DNA of 64,000 nt. Source: Andreprevotia lacus DSM 23236. Lineage in GTDB: Bacteria; Pseudomonadota; Gammaproteobacteria; Burkholderiales; Chitinibacteraceae. The stretch covers positions 62,001-126,000 of the forward strand of contig NZ_FWXD01000009.1 in NCBI RefSeq assembly GCF_900176275.1, given 5' to 3'. The notes beneath the pieces were generated by a model. It ran no database searches and was not told where the DNA came from. It worked only from the letters and a program-made list of their open reading frames with translations. The stretch's first letter is position 1. Each line of letters starts with the position of its first letter. The position numbers and the translations under genes are program-made. Positions 55,485-63,856 of the stretch are shown one piece after another.

Positions 55485-56828
55485 ATGAGCGATCCGATAT
55501 TCGTTGCAACACCGCTGCCGCAGCTGCAGCGGGATTTACTGGCCGCAGCCGGAAGCCCGCCCCTTTTGCAGGCTTATCTGGAAAGGTTGCAGCAGCTGCG
55601 CGATGCCGCGCAGTTCGACGCCTTGCGGCAGGCCGCGCAATGGCTGTGCACGCATTTCCCGGCCTGTGCGCCCGGCTGGGGCTGGCTGGCGCGCGCCTGT
55701 ATCGCGCTGGGTGAGACCGGGGCCGCATTGGGAGCGCTTGATGCGCCTTCGCTGGCGATGGCGCCACAGCACTATCTGCAATGCTGGCGTGGTGAGCTGT
55801 GTCTGGAGATCGGTGCGCTGGATCGCGCCGCCGATGCACTCACGCGTGCACTATCGGTTGCGGATGACGCTTTGCTGCCCAAGATCAAATATCACTGGCA
55901 ACGTCTGCTCTGGCTGGGCGTGGCCCATGGCTATCGGGATGCTGCCATTTCCTACGCCACCCGGCTGCGGCAGGCCTATCCGCATGACGCCTGCTGGCCG
56001 CATATCCTCTGCTCCGCTTACCAGGACAGTGGCGAGATCGCTGGCGCATTCCAGCAGGGCAGACAGGCTGTGGCGCTGTATCTGGATGGTGTGGCCGATG
56101 CCGGGCCACTGGATGTGCATGCGGTGCCGCATTTCGTGCGCCCCGAGGCCGAAGCCATCCTCGACAGGGTGCGGGCGGCGCTGGATGCGGCGGGAATTCA
56201 ATGGTGCCTCTACGCCGGCACCTTGCTGGGCGTGATACGCGATGGCGAATTGCTAGCGTATGACAAGGATCTCGATATCGCCATTCCCGCTGCAAGCAGC
56301 CGGGATGCCGTGATCGAAACCATGCGGCTTGCGGGCTTCCAAGCGGTGCCCGAAGGCGCAAATCCAGGCGAAGAGATGGCGTGGCGCATCATCTTCGCCA
56401 CGCCGGATTCACCGATTTCGCTCGACGTGTTCTTCATTCATCCCGACGGGGACGAGCATGTACGGCTGGGCATGCAGCATGCCGGTCACCCTGTACGCTG
56501 CCGCCTGCCCCGCTTTGACTTCGGCCTGCATGACTGGCGCAACTCGCTCTGGCCTGTACCGGCTGACCCGGCCGCTTTCTTGCTCAGCTTCTACGGCGAT
56601 GGCTGGCGCGAGCCCGACCCTTACTTCAACACCGTGCTGTCCAACCGGGGCCGCACCGCAGCGTCGATACCCGTGGTGCTGGGCTATGGCTACGGCTGCC
56701 TGTACCGGGCCCTGCTGGCAGAAAAATACGCCAAGGCGCTGTCGCTGTGCGCGCAAATCCAGCGCCTGCAGCCCGATCCGCTGTTAGACAGACTGGCGGG
56801 TGAATTGCGGGCCAGACAAGCGGCATGA
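55485..56828 (+). CDS. LicD-domain protein with TPR-like N-terminus
   Basis: A 447-residue cytoplasmic protein. The first ~200 residues are helical, with TPR-like repeats (WGWLARACIALGETGAALGAL). Then a LicD/nucleotidyltransferase-like domain: WCLYAGTLLGVIRDGELLAYD followed by KDLDIAI, the acidic metal-binding site, and SLDVFFIHPDGD. LicD proteins transfer phosphorylated groups such as phosphocholine or phosphoribitol to glycans. The stop overlaps the next start (ATGA). I prefer ATG 55485; an upstream Met at 55431 is possible. First gene of the RLP cluster. Confidence 0.75.
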   Translation: MSDPIFVATPLPQLQRDLLAAAGSPPLLQAYLERLQQLRDAAQFDALRQAAQWLCTHFPACAPGWGWLARACIALGETGAALGALDAPSLAMAPQHYLQCWRGELCLEIGALDRAADALTRALSVADDALLPKIKYHWQRLLWLGVAHGYRDAAISYATRLRQAYPHDACWPHILCSAYQDSGEIAGAFQQGRQAVALYLDGVADAGPLDVHAVPHFVRPEAEAILDRVRAALDAAGIQWCLYAGTLLGVIRDGELLAYDKDLDIAIPAASSRDAVIETMRLAGFQAVPEGANPGEEMAWRIIFATPDSPISLDVFFIHPDGDEHVRLGMQHAGHPVRCRLPRFDFGLHDWRNSLWPVPADPAAFLLSFYGDGWREPDPYFNTVLSNRGRTAASIPVVLGYGYGCLYRALLAEKYAKALSLCAQIQRLQPDPLLDRLAGELRARQAA

Positions 56829-57490
56829 ACAGTGGACTGGACGACACGCTCAGCATCGTCATTGCTGCAGCGGGGGATGGCGCCCGCCTGGGTCTCGGCC
56901 CCAAGGCACTGCTGCCACTGGGCGGCAGGATGCTGCTGGAGGCTGTATGCACCAAGGCGCGCCGGATCGCAGGCGAAGTCATGGTCGCCGCGCCCGCCAG
57001 CCGCATGGCGGAGTGGCAGCGGCATGCCACAGGCTGCGCGGTGATTGCCGGGGGCGAGAGTTTTTTGCGCACCACCGCATCGCTGGCGCAGGCGGCAAGC
57101 CGGCGCAAGTTGCTGGTGTGGAGCGTGGCAGCACCCTTCGTGAGCGAACCGGTGCTGCGCCGCGTTGCTGCCGGGGTGCCGGAGGGCGGGGTTTGCGCGG
57201 TATTACAGCCCAGCGACGTACCGCTGGCCGCCATGCAAGATGGCGCGGTGCGCGAATTCCTGCCGCGCGATGCGGTCATGGCCGTGCAGGGGCCGCAGGC
57301 CTATGATCGTGCCGCGCTGCTTGATCTGATCGCACGGGCCACCGATGCGGACTGGCAGCAGCAGTCATTCCTGCAGGTTGCCCTGCGCCACGGGCAGCCC
57401 GTCGCCACCGTCATGGGCGAGAAAACCAATTTCAAGATCACTACGCCGGACGATTGGCGTCTGGCGCAATACCTGAAGGATTTGCTATGA
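56825..57490 (+). CDS. IspD-like nucleotidyltransferase
   Basis: A 221-residue GT-A-fold transferase. The NTP-binding loop IVIAAAGDGARLGLGPKALL and the C-terminal EKTNFKITTPDDWRLAQYL match IspD/TarI-type cytidylyltransferases, which make CDP-methylerythritol or CDP-ribitol. The core IspD residues are only partly conserved, so this is likely a specialised CDP-sugar or CDP-polyol synthetase rather than the housekeeping enzyme. Overlaps LicD and RLP genes by 4 bases each, showing translational coupling. Confidence 0.78.
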   Translation: MNSGLDDTLSIVIAAAGDGARLGLGPKALLPLGGRMLLEAVCTKARRIAGEVMVAAPASRMAEWQRHATGCAVIAGGESFLRTTASLAQAASRRKLLVWSVAAPFVSEPVLRRVAAGVPEGGVCAVLQPSDVPLAAMQDGAVREFLPRDAVMAVQGPQAYDRAALLDLIARATDADWQQQSFLQVALRHGQPVATVMGEKTNFKITTPDDWRLAQYLKDLL

Positions 57491-58743
57491 GTTCGGCCGG
57501 CCTGTTGGTCGCGCGTGACCCGGCGCTGTATGCGTGGGACGACGCGTTGCGCGAGCAGGATTATCTGTTTGCCTGTTATGAAATCACCACCACGGTGGAT
57601 GGCCACGCGGCCGCGCTGGGCATGGCCATGGAGCAAAGTGCCGCCACCAGCCATATTGCCGGCTATGTCGAGCCGACCATGCTGCTTGGCTACAGCATCC
57701 GCGTGCGGATGGTGCGATCCCTGGGGCAGGCCGTGCCCGTGGTGGGCAGCTATCAACTGGATACGCCGGTTTACGGTGCCGCAGCCGGTGCCGGTGCGCA
57801 GCGCTATCAAATCGAGCTGGCCGTGCCGCTGCGCCTGCTGGCCGGCAAACCGGCGCAGTTGTGGAACGTGGTGGTGGGCGAGCTGCCCAGGCTGGGCTAT
57901 CTGACCGGCTTTGCCTTGCTGCGCGCTGATCTGCCCGCCAGCTTCGGCCCCGGCCCGGGCTTTGGTGCCGAGGCACTGCTGGCATGGTCTGCGCATGGCG
58001 CGGGCCCGCTGCTGTGCCGCTCGATGCGGCCTGCCGTGGGCGTGGACGAGGCAACCATGGCGCGCCTCAATCATGACGTGTTGCTGGGCGGTTTCGACAT
58101 CGTCAAGGATGACGAACTGCAGGTGTTTGCCGACTTTGCCACCTTTGCCAGCCACGTGCGCGCCATGCTGGTGGCGCGCGACGCTGCCAGCGCGGCAACG
58201 GGTCTGCGCAAACGCTATATCGCCAACCTGATCTGCGAGCCGTGGGAGCTGGCCGAGCGTTGGGCACTGGTGTGCGAGCTCGGGGTCGATGGCGTGCTGG
58301 TGGCACCGTGGATACAGGGCATGGGCACGTTGCTGCAGCTGGCACGCCAGCGCCGCATGCCGATACTGGCGCACAACACGCTGGGCGAACTGTTCTCGCG
58401 CAATCCGGGTTGGCGCGTGGCACCCGCCGTGCTGGCACAGTGGCTGCGCGTGCTGGGGGCCGACCTGATCGTGACCGACGGGGACTTTGGCGATACACCG
58501 GGCGATGCCGACGCGCAGGCCGCGCTGGCCGCAGCGCGTGCGCCGCAGGGCGAATGCCGGGCGGTCCTGCCCATCCTGCAGGGGGGCAAGCAACCCGATG
58601 GCCTGCCGCGCTATCGCGCAGCGATCGGCAGTGATGCCTACATGCTGATCGTGGCCAGCTGGGTGGATCATCATCCGGACGGTATCGCCACGGCCGCAGC
58701 GCAGTTCCGGGCCGCTGTGGATGGACAGCCCGCAGCGGGGTGA
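57487..58743 (+). CDS. RuBisCO-like protein (form IV type)
   Basis: A 418-residue member of the RuBisCO large-subunit superfamily. The N-terminal domain ends in WNVVVGELPRLG, then FGPGPGFGAEALL, as in RuBisCO. The barrel has a variant of KPKxGL as RPAVGV (catalytic Lys replaced by Arg181) and keeps the activation site GGFDIVKDDEL (Lys207, Asp209, Glu210; the 26-residue spacing to Arg181 is conserved). AHNTLGELFSRNP retains a His at 296. The loop-6 region (TDGDFGDTPG) has no lysine. Carboxylase activity is therefore excluded; an enolase, isomerase or related enediol reaction is likely. Context points to glycan precursor synthesis. Confidence 0.85.
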   Translation: MSSAGLLVARDPALYAWDDALREQDYLFACYEITTTVDGHAAALGMAMEQSAATSHIAGYVEPTMLLGYSIRVRMVRSLGQAVPVVGSYQLDTPVYGAAAGAGAQRYQIELAVPLRLLAGKPAQLWNVVVGELPRLGYLTGFALLRADLPASFGPGPGFGAEALLAWSAHGAGPLLCRSMRPAVGVDEATMARLNHDVLLGGFDIVKDDELQVFADFATFASHVRAMLVARDAASAATGLRKRYIANLICEPWELAERWALVCELGVDGVLVAPWIQGMGTLLQLARQRRMPILAHNTLGELFSRNPGWRVAPAVLAQWLRVLGADLIVTDGDFGDTPGDADAQAALAAARAPQGECRAVLPILQGGKQPDGLPRYRAAIGSDAYMLIVASWVDHHPDGIATAAAQFRAAVDGQPAAG

Positions 58744-58825
58744 ACGGGCTCAGGCAGCTCAGCTTGGGTCGGGCCGGCCTGCACTGCTAGGATGGGCGCA
58801 TTGCCATCTTCAGGAAGTCGCTACC

Positions 58826-60190
58826 GTGTCGAGCAATCAGGCGCTGGCCGAAGCGTTGTTTTTCGAAGGAAACCGCCATCTGGCCGCTGCCGAGCATGCC
58901 GCAGCGGCGGCCTGCTTTCGCGAGGCGGTCACGCTGGCGCCACAGCTGGCCGAGGCGCATGCCAATCTGGGCTTTTTGCTGGAACAGACCGGCCAGCTGG
59001 ACGAGGCCGAAGCCTGCTACCGTCAGGCCATGGCCATCCTGCCCGACTGCCTGCAGCTGTATCTGAATCTGGGGGCGCTGCTGATGGCGCGCAAGGATTT
59101 TGGCGCGGCGGAGGCGCTCTACCGGCAGGCGCTGCGTTTTGCGGCGGGCGATCCGGCGCTGTGGTCCAACCTGGGCGTGCTGCTGGCCTGCCTGCAGCGC
59201 GACGACGAGGCCGAGCAATGCCATCGCACCGCGCTGGCCATCAACCCGGACTACGCCAATGCGCGTTTCAACCTTGCCTATGTGCTGCTGCGGCATGGTC
59301 GCTTTGACGAGGGCTGGGCAAGCCTGGAGGCACGCGACTGGTACGAGCGGCTGGCACAGTATTTCGAATTTCCGCGCTGGCAGGGTGAACCACTGGCGGG
59401 CCGCAGCGTGCTGATCGGCTTCGAGGCTGGCCATGGTGACATGATCCAGTTCTGCCGCTATGCCGCCGAACTCAAGCGCATGGGGGCCGAGCAGATCACC
59501 GTGGTGTGCCACCCGGGGCTGAAAACGCTGTTCGGCAGCATGATTGGGGTCGACGAGGTCTATTCCTTGCACGACGACGTGCCGACGCGCGGCTGGGATT
59601 ACTGGACACCGCCGCTCAGCCTGCCGTACTACTGCCAGACCCGTCTGGATACCATTCCGGCAACGGTGCCGTATCTGCAGGCCGAACCCGCGCGCGTGGC
59701 CGCATGGGCCACGCGGCTGCCGGCGGCAAGGTTGCGCGTGGGTCTGGCCTGGCTGGGCAATCCGCGTTTCGAGAACGATGCCGATCGCTCATTGTCCGCG
59801 CTGGATATCCTCGCGCCGCTGGCCGCCGTGCCGGGTATACAGTTCATCAGCCTGCAAAAAGGCCGGGGAGAGGATGTGTCAGCCCCGATTGGCATGGCAT
59901 TGCAATCGTATGCCGGTGAGCTGGGCGACTTTGCCGATACCGCCGCACTGATTGCCAATCTTGATCTGGTGATCAGCGTCGATACCGCCGTCGGCCATCT
60001 GGCCGGCGCGCTGGGCAAACCGTGCTGGCTGATGCTGCCCGACTACCGTGCCGACTGGCGCTGGCTGACCGGGCGTGATGATACGCCGTGGTATCCGCAC
60101 ACCCGGCTGTTCCGCCAGCCGCCGGGTGGCGGCTGGGGGCCGGTGGTAACGCAGCTGGCCGAGGCACTCGGCCAGCTGGCTGCCCGCTGA
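58826..60190 (+). CDS. TPR protein with GT9-like glycosyltransferase domain
   Basis: A 454-residue protein. The start is GTG at 58826, with AGGAAG 8 bases upstream. Residues ~1-180 contain five TPRs (AEAHANLGFLLEQTGQLDEA, LYLNLGALLMARKDFG). The C-terminal half has a GT-B-type fold related to ADP-heptose:LPS heptosyltransferases: VLIGFEAGHGDMIQFCRYA, RVGLAWLGNP, FISLQKGRGED and DLVISVDTAVGHLAGALGKP. Relatives take part in surface or flagellar glycosylation. It is 82 bases after the RLP gene and the last gene of the cluster. It converges on the AhpD-like gene 3 bases later. Confidence 0.85.
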   Translation: MSSNQALAEALFFEGNRHLAAAEHAAAAACFREAVTLAPQLAEAHANLGFLLEQTGQLDEAEACYRQAMAILPDCLQLYLNLGALLMARKDFGAAEALYRQALRFAAGDPALWSNLGVLLACLQRDDEAEQCHRTALAINPDYANARFNLAYVLLRHGRFDEGWASLEARDWYERLAQYFEFPRWQGEPLAGRSVLIGFEAGHGDMIQFCRYAAELKRMGAEQITVVCHPGLKTLFGSMIGVDEVYSLHDDVPTRGWDYWTPPLSLPYYCQTRLDTIPATVPYLQAEPARVAAWATRLPAARLRVGLAWLGNPRFENDADRSLSALDILAPLAAVPGIQFISLQKGRGEDVSAPIGMALQSYAGELGDFADTAALIANLDLVISVDTAVGHLAGALGKPCWLMLPDYRADWRWLTGRDDTPWYPHTRLFRQPPGGGWGPVVTQLAEALGQLAAR

Positions 60191-60193
60191 GCT

Positions 60194-60739
60194 TCAGCGC
60201 GCAGTGGCACGCACCACAGGGAAATCGATATCGGTGTGCGCTACGTTGTTGATGTAGTTGGTCAGCACGTTCAGCGCCACACCGGCGACGATTTCCAGCA
60301 CGGCGGCTTCATCAAAACCGGCAGCGCGTACGGCAGCCAGTTCGGTGTCGTTTACCGTGCCGCGTTGTTCCAGCACATGGCGGGCAAAGCGCAGCGCGGC
60401 GGCGTTTTGTGCGTCGCTGCTGTGTGCATCGCGCGCCGCGTCGATTTCAGCCTGCGGCAGGCGGGCCACATTCAGGCCCAGATAGCTGTGCGCAGACAGG
60501 CAGTAATCGCAGCCATTGTATTCGGCAGTCGCCAGTGCGATGCGCTCACGCAGGCCCACGTTCAGCTTGCCCTTGCCCAGCGCGCCGTTCAGCGCCAGAT
60601 AACCTTCCAGCGCGGCCGGGCTGTGGCCCACCAGCTTCATCAGGTTGGGCACCACGCCCAGTTGTTGTTGCACGGCAGCCAGCAGCGGCTTGCTGGCGTC
60701 CAGCGATTGTTCGACGGTGGGGATGCTGATGCGGCTCAT
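60194..60739 (-). CDS. AhpD-like carboxymuconolactone decarboxylase family protein
   Basis: A 181-residue alkylhydroperoxidase-like protein. The active-site motif EYNGCDYCLSAHSYLG contains CxxC and His, as in AhpD. GKGKLNVGLRERIALATA is typical. It probably reduces peroxides or acts on quinone-like substrates. Divergent from the remnant of a LysR gene that would once have regulated it. Confidence 0.9.
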   Translation of the reverse strand: MSRISIPTVEQSLDASKPLLAAVQQQLGVVPNLMKLVGHSPAALEGYLALNGALGKGKLNVGLRERIALATAEYNGCDYCLSAHSYLGLNVARLPQAEIDAARDAHSSDAQNAAALRFARHVLEQRGTVNDTELAAVRAAGFDEAAVLEIVAGVALNVLTNYINNVAHTDIDFPVVRATAR

Positions 60740-60860
60740 GGTCTTGCTCCTCGGGTGGGGCGCCGGGCGATATGCCGCAGCGCATGCCGCTACTTTGCCG
60801 TGTTGGCTGGGCGAATAGAATATCCATAAAATACAAATTATTGTTTCGATTGGTGGAATA

Positions 60861-61478
60861 ATTGATCGACTGCGTTTGATGGCTGCTTATGTGGCGGTGG
60901 CCGAGGCACAAGGTTTTACCGGTGCGGCGCGCAAGCTGGGCATGTCTGCCCCGGCGGTGACGCTGGCGGTGGCGGCACGGTTGGGTGTGCAATTGCTGTA
61001 GCAGACCACGCGGCACGTGCGGGCCACCGAGGCGGGCCAGCGCTATCTGGACGATGCCCGCAGCGCGGCTGCTGCCGCCGACGAAGCCGCCGGAGGCAGC
61101 AGCCGCGCTGCGTGGCCATGTTGCGCTGACCGCACCGGTACTGTTTGGCCGGCTGCACGTGATGCCGCTGGTGGCACGGTTAGCCAGCAGGTTAACTGGC
61201 CTTTTGCCGGCCGCTGCGCTTGCAGACGCGGCTGGCAGTCAGCAACAACGACAGCTGCATCGATGCGGCGCGGCGCGGTCTGGGCATCGTGCGGCTGATG
61301 TCGTATCAGCTGGCCGATGACACTGCCGCAGGTCGTTGACCTCCGTGCTTGGCATCCATGAAGAGGCCGCCTTGCCGGTGCACGTGCTGCATCTCGAGCA
61401 CAAGGCGGGCCTGCCCAAGGTGCGCGGGCTGATTGATTTGCTGCTGACGCGCTTGCGTGCAAATCGCCACCTTAACCC
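60861..61478 (+). pseudogene. Decayed LysR-family regulator
   Basis: The sequence begins IDRLRLMAAYVAVAEAQGF with ATT in the normal ATG position. The HTH follows (FTGAARKLGMSAPAVTLAV), then an in-frame TAG at about 60999 just before QTTRHVRATEAGQRYL. After a frameshift comes LRGHVALTAPVLFGRLHVMPL, then a large deletion. C-terminal pieces (DAARRGLGIVRLMSYQLADD and ALPVHVLHLEHKAGLPKVR) occur in yet another frame. It is a dead regulator. Confidence 0.85.
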
Positions 61479-61489
61479 ACAGCAAGGGT

Positions 61490-61942
61490 TCAGCTACCCA
61501 GTGGCAGCGGTTTGCCAGGGTAACTGGCCAGCACGATGGAGGTGGTCACTGCACCCAGGGTGGCGAGCTGGTCAATCACTGCTTCCAGTTCGTTCATGGT
61601 CGGTACCGTCACCCGCACGATGAAGCAATCCTCGCCGGTAATGCGATCGGCTTGCGTGATGGCTGGTATTGCATCAAACAGTGTCAGGCAGCGTTTGATG
61701 TGCTCATGCGTGGTGCGCAGCCGGATATAAGCCGAGATTTCCATACCCAGCGGGCCTGGGTCTATGCGTGCGGCGTAGCCAGTGATCACACCGGCTTGCT
61801 CCATTTTTTGAATGCGTGCAGTCACTGCGGGTTGCGATAGGCCCACGCGTTTGCCGATTTCCGTATTGGATAGGCGCGCGTTCTGCTGCAGCAGCATCAG
61901 GATACGTCGGTCCAGCCGATCCGCTTCGTACTTTGGTTTCAT
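61490..61942 (-). CDS. Lrp/AsnC family regulator
   Basis: A 150-residue regulator: HTH RLDRRILMLLQQNARLSNTEIG ... LSQPAVTARIQKM, then the RAM effector domain (ISAYIRLRTTHEHIKRCL). It probably senses an amino acid. It is divergent from the RBBP9-like hydrolase at 62067. Start ATG at 61942, 2 codons after an in-frame TTG. Confidence 0.92.
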   Translation of the reverse strand: MKPKYEADRLDRRILMLLQQNARLSNTEIGKRVGLSQPAVTARIQKMEQAGVITGYAARIDPGPLGMEISAYIRLRTTHEHIKRCLTLFDAIPAITQADRITGEDCFIVRVTVPTMNELEAVIDQLATLGAVTTSIVLASYPGKPLPLGS

Positions 61943-62066
61943 CAGCAATATTCACCACTTTCCTGGATATGTGCCGAGATTGCCTTGTTTTTATTGGTTG
62001 TTCCATGGGATTTGCAGGATATCGCCTGCATACTTTAATGGAGGCAAAGACAAGGAGAAGTGCACC

Positions 62067-62600
62067 ATGCAGATGGCTGCGTTGATTGTTCCCGGCATCG
62101 GCAATTCGGGCGCTGCCCACTGGCAAACCTTGTGGCAACAGCAATGGCCTTGGGCTACGCGCATTGCCGTGCCCGACTGGGACAGGCCAGTTCTGGCCGA
62201 CTGGATGGATGCCATAGAACAGGGTGTGCTGCAGAGGGGCGGCGAGACGGTCATCATTGCGCATAGCCTGGGCTGTATCGCTGTTGCGCATTGGGCTGCT
62301 GCCACACGCTTGCGGGTGCGGGGTACCTTGTTGGTGGCGGTGCCTGACCCAGCTGGCCCGGCATTCCCGGCCGAGGCAGCCGGGTTTGTACTACCGCCGC
62401 TGCGGCCGCTGCCGTTTCCGGCGATTGTGGTTGCCAGCTGCGACGACCCCTACGGCAGCATGGCGCACGCCAGCCGCTGTGCGCAGGGCTGGGGAGGCGA
62501 GCTGGTTAATGTGGGTGCATCCGGCCATATCAATGCGGCCAGTGGACTCGGTGACTGGCCGGCTGGCCGCAGCCTGCTTGGCAGGCTGTCAGGCACCTGA
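62067..62600 (+). CDS. RBBP9/YdeN-family alpha/beta hydrolase
   Basis: A 177-residue small serine hydrolase. Start MQMAALIVPGIGNSG with AAGGAGAA upstream. The oxyanion region is VPGIGNSGAAHWQ, the nucleophile elbow is VIIAHSLGCIAVAHW, the Asp is in VASCDDPYGS, and the His in GASGHINAASG. Substrate unknown. Divergent from the Lrp regulator, a likely controller. Confidence 0.88.
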   Translation: MQMAALIVPGIGNSGAAHWQTLWQQQWPWATRIAVPDWDRPVLADWMDAIEQGVLQRGGETVIIAHSLGCIAVAHWAAATRLRVRGTLLVAVPDPAGPAFPAEAAGFVLPPLRPLPFPAIVVASCDDPYGSMAHASRCAQGWGGELVNVGASGHINAASGLGDWPAGRSLLGRLSGT

Positions 62601-62677
62601 GCTGGAGTGGCTAACAGGCTGTGCCGGGAGATGGATGCTGTTTGGCCCGCAGATGACGGGCGTGGATAGACAGGCAC

Positions 62678-63046
62678 TTATGCGGAGGCCTGGTAAATCT
62701 GCTGCAGCAGCTGCTCGGCATCGCCGTGCAGCACCTTGCGCAGCTCGATGCGCACATCGTGTTGCGGCAAGCCCAGTTCGGCCAGCGTGGCCAGCACTTC
62801 GTCGAATTGCTCGCGCAGTGAGGGCTCGGTTTTGCCGCGCCGGTCGCTGAATGCCGCGGCCAGGGTGGCGCCACACTGACAGAGGCGCCTGGACTCGATC
62901 ACGCCGGGATGCGGCTCGTGCGCGGTTTCAGGCAGTGCGCGCGTACTGGTCAGGTATTGGGTAAAGCTCACATACTGCGTGCCGCACTGCGGGCACTGGC
63001 GCGGATAGGCCAGCAAATGCGCCGGGCTGGGGTCTGCATGCGTCAT
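62678..63046 (-). CDS. Zinc-ribbon protein of unknown function
   Basis: A 122-residue soluble protein. Two CxxC/CxC sets, CPQCGTQYVSF and RRLCQCGATL, form a zinc ribbon; the C-terminal helices contain REQFDEVLATLAELGLPQHDV. I do not recognise the family. On the same strand and 44 bases after the alpha/beta hydrolase. Confidence 0.65.
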   Translation of the reverse strand: MTHADPSPAHLLAYPRQCPQCGTQYVSFTQYLTSTRALPETAHEPHPGVIESRRLCQCGATLAAAFSDRRGKTEPSLREQFDEVLATLAELGLPQHDVRIELRKVLHGDAEQLLQQIYQASA

Positions 63047-63090
63047 GGCGCCACTCCTGGTGACGGCCGCTTGCTGCGGCGCTCAATCCA

Positions 63091-63840
63091 CTATAGCTGT
63101 GCCCGGCGGGTGTTTCGAATGAAGCTGCCCAGTGTGTCGGCCAGCACCTGACGGTGTACCACGCGCCCGAACACGTGATCGGCCCCGGCTATCGGGGTCC
63201 AGCGTGCGCCGGCAATCGCGTCGGCAATCTGCCGCCCTTCGCCAAAGGGCACGGTCATGTCCAGCGTGCCGTGGACGACCTGCACGGGCAGGTCGAGTGC
63301 AGCAGCATCGGCTTGCACCTGCAGCGAGCCGGCTTCATCGCGCAGCGCCTGGGTCACTTCCAGCCCGAACCAGTCGATATTGCCGTTGGGCAATGCATGC
63401 GCCAGTGGCCAGATGCCGTCGAGGATGCCGCGCAGATTACCGGCGGGTGCCAGCAATTGCAGCGAGGCCAGCCCGGCATCGCGCGCGGCCTGCATGGCGA
63501 CGATGCCCCCCATCGAAAAGCCGGCCAGGTGCCAGCGCAAGCCCGGGTATTGGGCCACCAGCGTGTGCAGCAGCCAGCGCGTCTGCGCCACCTGCCCGGC
63601 GACCGAAACATCGGTGAAATCGCCGCTGCTCTCGCCACAGCCCAGGAAATCGAAGCGGAACACCGCCAGGCCGCTATCGGCCAGCCGCCGCGCCAGATCG
63701 ACAAACAGATAGGTGAACTCGCCCCGGTTGCCGGTGAACCCGTGCAGCAACAGCACTGCATCGGTGGCTTCGGCAGGCTGGTGGGCGGTGCCCACCAGCG
63801 TATGTTGGGCGTAATCCAGATACAGCGTTTTGACGGTCAT
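63091..63840 (-). CDS. Alpha/beta hydrolase
   Basis: A 249-residue serine hydrolase. Start MTVKTLYLDYAQHTLVG. LLLHGFTGNRGEFTYLF gives the oxyanion loop; LAGFSMGGIVAMQAA is the nucleophile elbow; VVHGTLDMTVPFGEG carries the Asp; and the His is in GADHVFGR. Resembles bacterial YcjY/OsmC-associated esterases. It is 16 bases after the gene at the right edge, so probably cotranscribed. Confidence 0.88.
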   Translation of the reverse strand: MTVKTLYLDYAQHTLVGTAHQPAEATDAVLLLHGFTGNRGEFTYLFVDLARRLADSGLAVFRFDFLGCGESSGDFTDVSVAGQVAQTRWLLHTLVAQYPGLRWHLAGFSMGGIVAMQAARDAGLASLQLLAPAGNLRGILDGIWPLAHALPNGNIDWFGLEVTQALRDEAGSLQVQADAAALDLPVQVVHGTLDMTVPFGEGRQIADAIAGARWTPIAGADHVFGRVVHRQVLADTLGSFIRNTRRAQL

Positions 63841-63856
63841 CGGCGGCTCGCTGGGG

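Noticed and set aside
56825-57490. Housekeeping ispD
   Set aside because: It lacks an ispF neighbour and core IspD residues are only partly conserved; it is coupled to LicD and RLP genes instead.
57487-58743. A true RuBisCO for CO2 fixation
   Set aside because: The loop-6 lysine and the first catalytic lysine are missing, and no phosphoribulokinase or small subunit is present.
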